From: DASUFH01 sp036274645
Lineage (GTDB): Bacteria; Acidobacteriota; Terriglobia; 20CM-2-55-15
Assembly: GCA_036274645.1 (NCBI GenBank)
Contig: DASUFH010000493.1
Coordinates: forward strand, 1 to 9,525
Reading direction: 5' to 3'
Length of the DNA stretch: 9,525 bases
Shown: piece by piece, positions 6,155-9,525 of the stretch
Layout of the letters: the number at the start of each line of letters is the position of its first letter
Position numbering within the stretch: the stretch's first letter is position 1
Made by a program: the position numbers and the translations under genes
Notes under the pieces: generated by a model
Databases searched by the model: none
The model's input: the letters and a program-made list of their open reading frames with translations, nothing else
What the model was told of the DNA's origin: nothing

Positions 6155-9049
6155 GTGACGGAAGCCCCAACACTGCCCGACCGGTTGCCGGCCAGCACCT
6201 ACCGGCTGCAAATGGGTCCGGAATTCCGTTTCGCGGACGCCGCGGCAACCGCGCCGTATCTGACCGCCCTCGGCGTGACCGACTGCTATCTTTCGCCGAT
6301 TCTGGCCGCGGTTGAGGGCAGCGCGCATGGCTACGACATCTGCGATCACAACCGCGTCAATCCGGCTTTGGGTGGGGAGGAAGGGTTTGCGTCGTTTGCC
6401 TCCGAGTTGAACGCGCGCGATATGGGGCTGGTTCTCGATTTTGTGCCCAATCACATGGGTATCGACGTGGAGGGCAATCTCTGGTGGCGCGACGTCCTTG
6501 AAAATGGCCCATCATCGCCCTACGCCCGCTACTTCGACATTGACTGGAATCCGGTGAAATCGGAATTGCGGGGGAAGCTGCTGCTGCCGATCCTGGCCGA
6601 TCAATATGGCGTCACGCTGGATAACGGTGAACTGCAGATCGAGTTTCGGCAGGGCGCGTTCAGCCTGCGGTACGGCAGTCAGCATCTTCCCCTCAATCCG
6701 CGCGAATTACGCATCCTTTTGCGTTACAACCTGGACGCTCTCAAGGCGACGCTACCCGAGGATGATCCGGACCTGAACGAGTTTCTCAGCATTCTGTTTC
6801 ATTTCGATCATCTTCCTCCCTACACCGATACCGATCCCGCGGCGATGACCGAAAGAAGCCGCGAAAAGGAAGTGGCCAAGCGCCGCCTGGCCCAGCTGGC
6901 GGAGTCCTCCGAGCCGATCCGGAGGCATATCGAATCCAATGTTCGCCGCTTCAACGGCGCGCCGGGCGATCCGGCGTCGTTCGACCTCCTGCACAAGCTC
7001 CTTGAAGGGCAGGTTTACCGCCTCTCTTCCTGGCGCGCGGCCATGCACGAGATCAACTACCGCCGCTTCTTCGACATCAACGCGCTCGCCGGGATCCGCG
7101 TGGAAGACCCGGAGCTGTTTCGCGCCGCGCATGAGCTGCTGCTGCGCTGGATTCACGCCGGCGCGGTGACCGGCGTGCGGCTCGATCACGTGGATGGTCT
7201 CTTCGATCCCGCCGGCTACTTTTGCAAACTCAAACAGGAGTTCGGTCGCAGCGTCTATCTCGTGGTGGAGAAGATTCTCGCCGCGGATGAACAGCTCTCG
7301 CCGGACTGGGCGGTTCACGGCACAACCGGCTACGATTTTCTCAACAAGCTGAACGCGGTTTTCGTGGACCCCGGAGGTCAACGGGAGTTCATCAAGCTGT
7401 ATGCCAAGTTCACCGGCAACAAGCGCGCGTTCCGCGACATCGTCTATTCTTCGCAAAAACTCATCATTACGACGTCCATGGCGAGCGAGTTGAAGGTTCT
7501 GGCGGCGGAACTCAATCGCATTTCGGAAAGCAACCGTCACTTTCGCGACTTCACCCTCGACAGTCTGCAGGCCGCGCTCGTTGAAGTTGTGGCCTGTTTC
7601 CCCGTGTATCGCACCTATTTCAACAGCGAGGGCTACGACGAATTCGATCAGCAGAACGTGGATCTGGCGGTGCGCGAGGCGCTCCGGCGCAATCCGGCGA
7701 TGGAGCCGTCGGCCTTTGAGTTTATCCGGCAGATGCTGCTGCCTGTCCGGCTTTCGGGGTTGTCTGATGAGGAGTATCAGCGGCGCGTTCGTTTCGCGAT
7801 GAAATTCCAGCAGTACACCGGACCGGTCAAGGCCAAGGGGCTCGAGGATACGGCGTTCTATCGCTACGGCCCGCTGATCTCCCTCAACGAAGTCGGCGGC
7901 GATCCGAGCCGCTTCGGGGCGCCGCCCTGGAGCTTCCATCAGGCCAACCTGGAGAGACAGCAGCGCTGGCCGGCGTCCATGCTGGCGTCGTCCACCCACG
8001 ACGCCAAACGCGGAGAAGACGCCCGCGCCCGCATCAATGTCCTTTCGGAAATGCCGAAGATGTGGCGGGAGATGATTTCGCAGTGGTCGCGAATCAACGC
8101 GTCCGCGCGCACGATGCTGCAGGGAGAACCGGCCCCGGATCGAAGCGACGAGTATTTCTTTTATCAGACCCTGGTTGGCGCGTGGCCGGCCGTCCTTTCT
8201 GCGCCGGATGACGAGTTCGTGCGGCGGATGCGCGCGTACATGAGCAAAGCGACCAAGGAGAAAAAGGTTCACACGAGCTGGATCAATCCGTCAAGGGAGT
8301 ACGATCTGGCCGTGGAGAACTTCGTCGAGAGGATTCTCGTGGGCGCCCGGTCGCGGGCCTTTTTGAAAGGGTTCCTGCCATTCCAGCAGCGTGTGGCCCG
8401 CTTCGGCCTGGTGAACTCTCTGGCGCAGCTTACGCTTAAACTGGCGTCGCCGGGCGTGGCGGACTTCTATCAGGGGGCGGAGTTGTGGGACTTCAACCTG
8501 GTGGACCCCGACAATCGGCGACCGGTCGACTTTTGCCGTCGCCGTCAAATGCTGGATGAGCTTCTTCCCCTCGTCGAGGGATCGGTGGAGCCCACCGCCG
8601 CATCCGGCGCGCTGTCGGAGATGCTGGAATCGTGGCCCGACGGCCGGATCAAGCAATACATCACGGCCGTCGGGCTGCGGCTGCGCCAGCGAAACCCGGA
8701 GTTGTTTGTGAAGGGCGCGTACATCCCTCTGGAAGCTTCCGGCGATCGCCGGGATCACGTCGTGGCGTTGGCGCGCGCGTTCGGCCGGAACCTGGTCGTG
8801 GCGATCGTTCCGCGTTTTCCGGTTCGTCTGGCGGCGGACGGCCCGTGGCTGCCCGTGGGCGGCGCCCTCTGGGGCTCGACGGCGGTCGAGATACCGGAAG
8901 CGTGGGCGGGGTTCGAGTTTCGCAACATGCTGACGCGCGAAACGTTTCTTCCGGAAACGGAAGTGACGGCGCGACTCCCTCTGGCGATCGCGTTAGGATC
9001 GAGTCCGGTGGCGTTGCTGACGGCTGCCGGTGAAGGGATTCTGTCATGA
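6155..9049 (+). CDS. treY: Maltooligosyl trehalose synthase
   Basis: TreY (GH13) isomerises the reducing-end alpha-1,4 bond of maltooligosaccharides or linear glucan to an alpha,alpha-1,1 bond, leaving a trehalosyl end for TreZ to release. The 964-residue product has STYRLQ at 14-19, SPILAAVEGSAHGYD, DFVPNHM at 95-101, VRLDHVDGLFDPAGY with the putative nucleophile Asp344, VVEKILAADE with the acid Glu372, and STHDAKRGEDARARI with Asp616. GAELWDFNLVDPDNRRPVDF near the C-terminus is a TreY signature. It is longer than the actinobacterial and archaeal enzymes (about 700-780) because of a charged helical segment at about 185-280, as in the long TreY class of many Gram-negative bacteria. The open frame runs upstream to 5861 inside glgB; GTG 6155, 7 nt after GGGGAGG, is the supported start. 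It overlaps treS at the stop. No treZ is in the window. Confidence 0.96.
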   Translation: MTEAPTLPDRLPASTYRLQMGPEFRFADAAATAPYLTALGVTDCYLSPILAAVEGSAHGYDICDHNRVNPALGGEEGFASFASELNARDMGLVLDFVPNHMGIDVEGNLWWRDVLENGPSSPYARYFDIDWNPVKSELRGKLLLPILADQYGVTLDNGELQIEFRQGAFSLRYGSQHLPLNPRELRILLRYNLDALKATLPEDDPDLNEFLSILFHFDHLPPYTDTDPAAMTERSREKEVAKRRLAQLAESSEPIRRHIESNVRRFNGAPGDPASFDLLHKLLEGQVYRLSSWRAAMHEINYRRFFDINALAGIRVEDPELFRAAHELLLRWIHAGAVTGVRLDHVDGLFDPAGYFCKLKQEFGRSVYLVVEKILAADEQLSPDWAVHGTTGYDFLNKLNAVFVDPGGQREFIKLYAKFTGNKRAFRDIVYSSQKLIITTSMASELKVLAAELNRISESNRHFRDFTLDSLQAALVEVVACFPVYRTYFNSEGYDEFDQQNVDLAVREALRRNPAMEPSAFEFIRQMLLPVRLSGLSDEEYQRRVRFAMKFQQYTGPVKAKGLEDTAFYRYGPLISLNEVGGDPSRFGAPPWSFHQANLERQQRWPASMLASSTHDAKRGEDARARINVLSEMPKMWREMISQWSRINASARTMLQGEPAPDRSDEYFFYQTLVGAWPAVLSAPDDEFVRRMRAYMSKATKEKKVHTSWINPSREYDLAVENFVERILVGARSRAFLKGFLPFQQRVARFGLVNSLAQLTLKLASPGVADFYQGAELWDFNLVDPDNRRPVDFCRRRQMLDELLPLVEGSVEPTAASGALSEMLESWPDGRIKQYITAVGLRLRQRNPELFVKGAYIPLEASGDRRDHVVALARAFGRNLVVAIVPRFPVRLAADGPWLPVGGALWGSTAVEIPEAWAGFEFRNMLTRETFLPETEVTARLPLAIALGSSPVALLTAAGEGILS
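9032..9037 (+). promoter_or_regulatory. Ribosome-binding site of treS inside treY
   Basis: GAAGGG lies 8 nt before ATG 9046, within the last codons of treY. Together with the ATGA stop/start overlap (9046-9049) it fixes the treS start and points to translational coupling. Confidence 0.6.
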
Positions 9050-9525
9050 ACAGCCCGTCGGATCACAACCTCTGGTACAAGGACGCGATCATCTACGAAC
9101 TCCATGTGCGGGCGTTTGCGGATGGTAACAACGACGGCATCGGCGACTTCCCCGGCCTGATCAGCAAGCTCGACTACCTGCAGAATCTGGGAGTCACCTG
9201 CCTGTGGCTCCTCCCGTTTTTCCCGTCACCGCTGCGGGACGATGGCTACGACATTTCCGACTACACCGATATTCATCCGAGCTACGGCGTCATGGAGGAC
9301 TTCAGGACGTTTCTTGAGGAGGCCCACCGCCGAAACCTCCGCGTCATGATCGAACTGGTGGTCAACCATACCTCCGATCAGCACCCATGGTTCCAGGCGG
9401 CCCGTTCCGCTCCGCCGGGATCGCCCGAGCGCGATTTCTACGTCTGGAGCGACAGCGACCGGAGATACAGCGACGCGCGAATCATCTTCACGGATACGGA
9501 AAAGTCCAACTGGTCCTGGGACCCG
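9046..9525 (+). CDS. treS: Trehalose synthase (maltose glucosylmutase), 5' part
   Basis: The first 160 residues are present and the gene runs off the right edge. TreS (GH13, subfamily 16) interconverts trehalose and maltose and so supplies maltose for the GlgE route. The visible part matches the N-terminal third of the barrel: NLWYKDAIIYELHVRAF (8-24), DGNNDGIGDFPGL, WLLPFFPSPLRDDGYDISDY (54-73) and ELVVNHTSDQHPWF (103-116), then FYVWSDSD and SNWSWDP at the edge. The nucleophile and acid/base lie beyond the window. Related GH13 members such as oligo-1,6-glucosidase share several of these blocks, but the LRDDGYDISDY and VVNHTSDQHPWF forms, plus the neighbours, favour TreS. In many bacteria TreS is fused to the maltokinase Pep2; whether it is here cannot be seen. 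It starts within the treY stop codon (ATGA). Confidence 0.92.
   Translation, partial: MNSPSDHNLWYKDAIIYELHVRAFADGNNDGIGDFPGLISKLDYLQNLGVTCLWLLPFFPSPLRDDGYDISDYTDIHPSYGVMEDFRTFLEEAHRRNLRVMIELVVNHTSDQHPWFQAARSAPPGSPERDFYVWSDSDRRYSDARIIFTDTEKSNWSWDP

Noticed and set aside
4567..6198. 543-codon open frame on the - strand opposite glgB
   Set aside because: It mirrors glgB codon structure, with many H, R and V residues and no known motif. It is a GC-driven shadow.
6752..8272. 506-codon open frame on the - strand opposite treY
   Set aside because: Same pattern: no domain, no start signal of note, and full overlap with conserved TreY motifs.

Overview
The window is GC-rich (about 60% by eye) bacterial DNA with all genes on the + strand. 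It most resembles an Acidobacteriota genome, possibly of the Solibacter/Bryobacter type. This rests on a TPR protein with an N-terminal helical domain that is abundant in that phylum, and on the style of the GlgE/GlgB/TreY proteins. The taxon is inferred from remembered families; no search was run.

Layout: (1) 1-135 is an upstream region with a short direct repeat at the left edge and a symmetric dyad (83-111). (2) 136-1521 encodes a 461-residue protein with a DNA-binding-like N-terminal domain followed by TPR-like repeats. (3) 1569-1865 encodes a 98-residue basic protein with a very good ribosome-binding site; it looks like a shortened member of a family often labelled 'plasmid stabilization protein'. 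(4) 1866-2213 is non-coding and carries a cluster of three hairpins, two of which are near-identical palindromes. (5) 2214-9525 is a tight cistron series glgE - glgB - treY - treS, with treS cut by the right edge.

The four enzymes belong to one alpha-glucan/trehalose network. TreS interconverts trehalose and maltose. A maltokinase (Pep2, not in the window) would make maltose-1-phosphate. GlgE polymerises that into linear alpha-1,4-glucan, and GlgB branches it. TreY acts in the opposite direction, turning the reducing end of a glucan chain into a trehalosyl end; TreZ (not in the window) would then release trehalose. The cluster therefore holds both a route from trehalose to glucan and the first step of the way back. 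Catalytic residues are visible in GlgE, GlgB and TreY, and their spacing fits the characterised enzymes.

The cistrons are closely packed: 10 nt between glgE and glgB, 37 nt between glgB and treY, and an ATGA overlap between treY and treS, which suggests one transcript with translational coupling. The main open points are the true start of glgE, where a strong ribosome-binding site leads into an out-of-frame ATG, a hairpin that could mask the treY ribosome-binding site, and the palindromic repeat cluster before the operon. I found no RNA genes, insertion sequences, CRISPR arrays or convincing intrinsic terminators. The core enzymes are known families, so I do not claim a new system.
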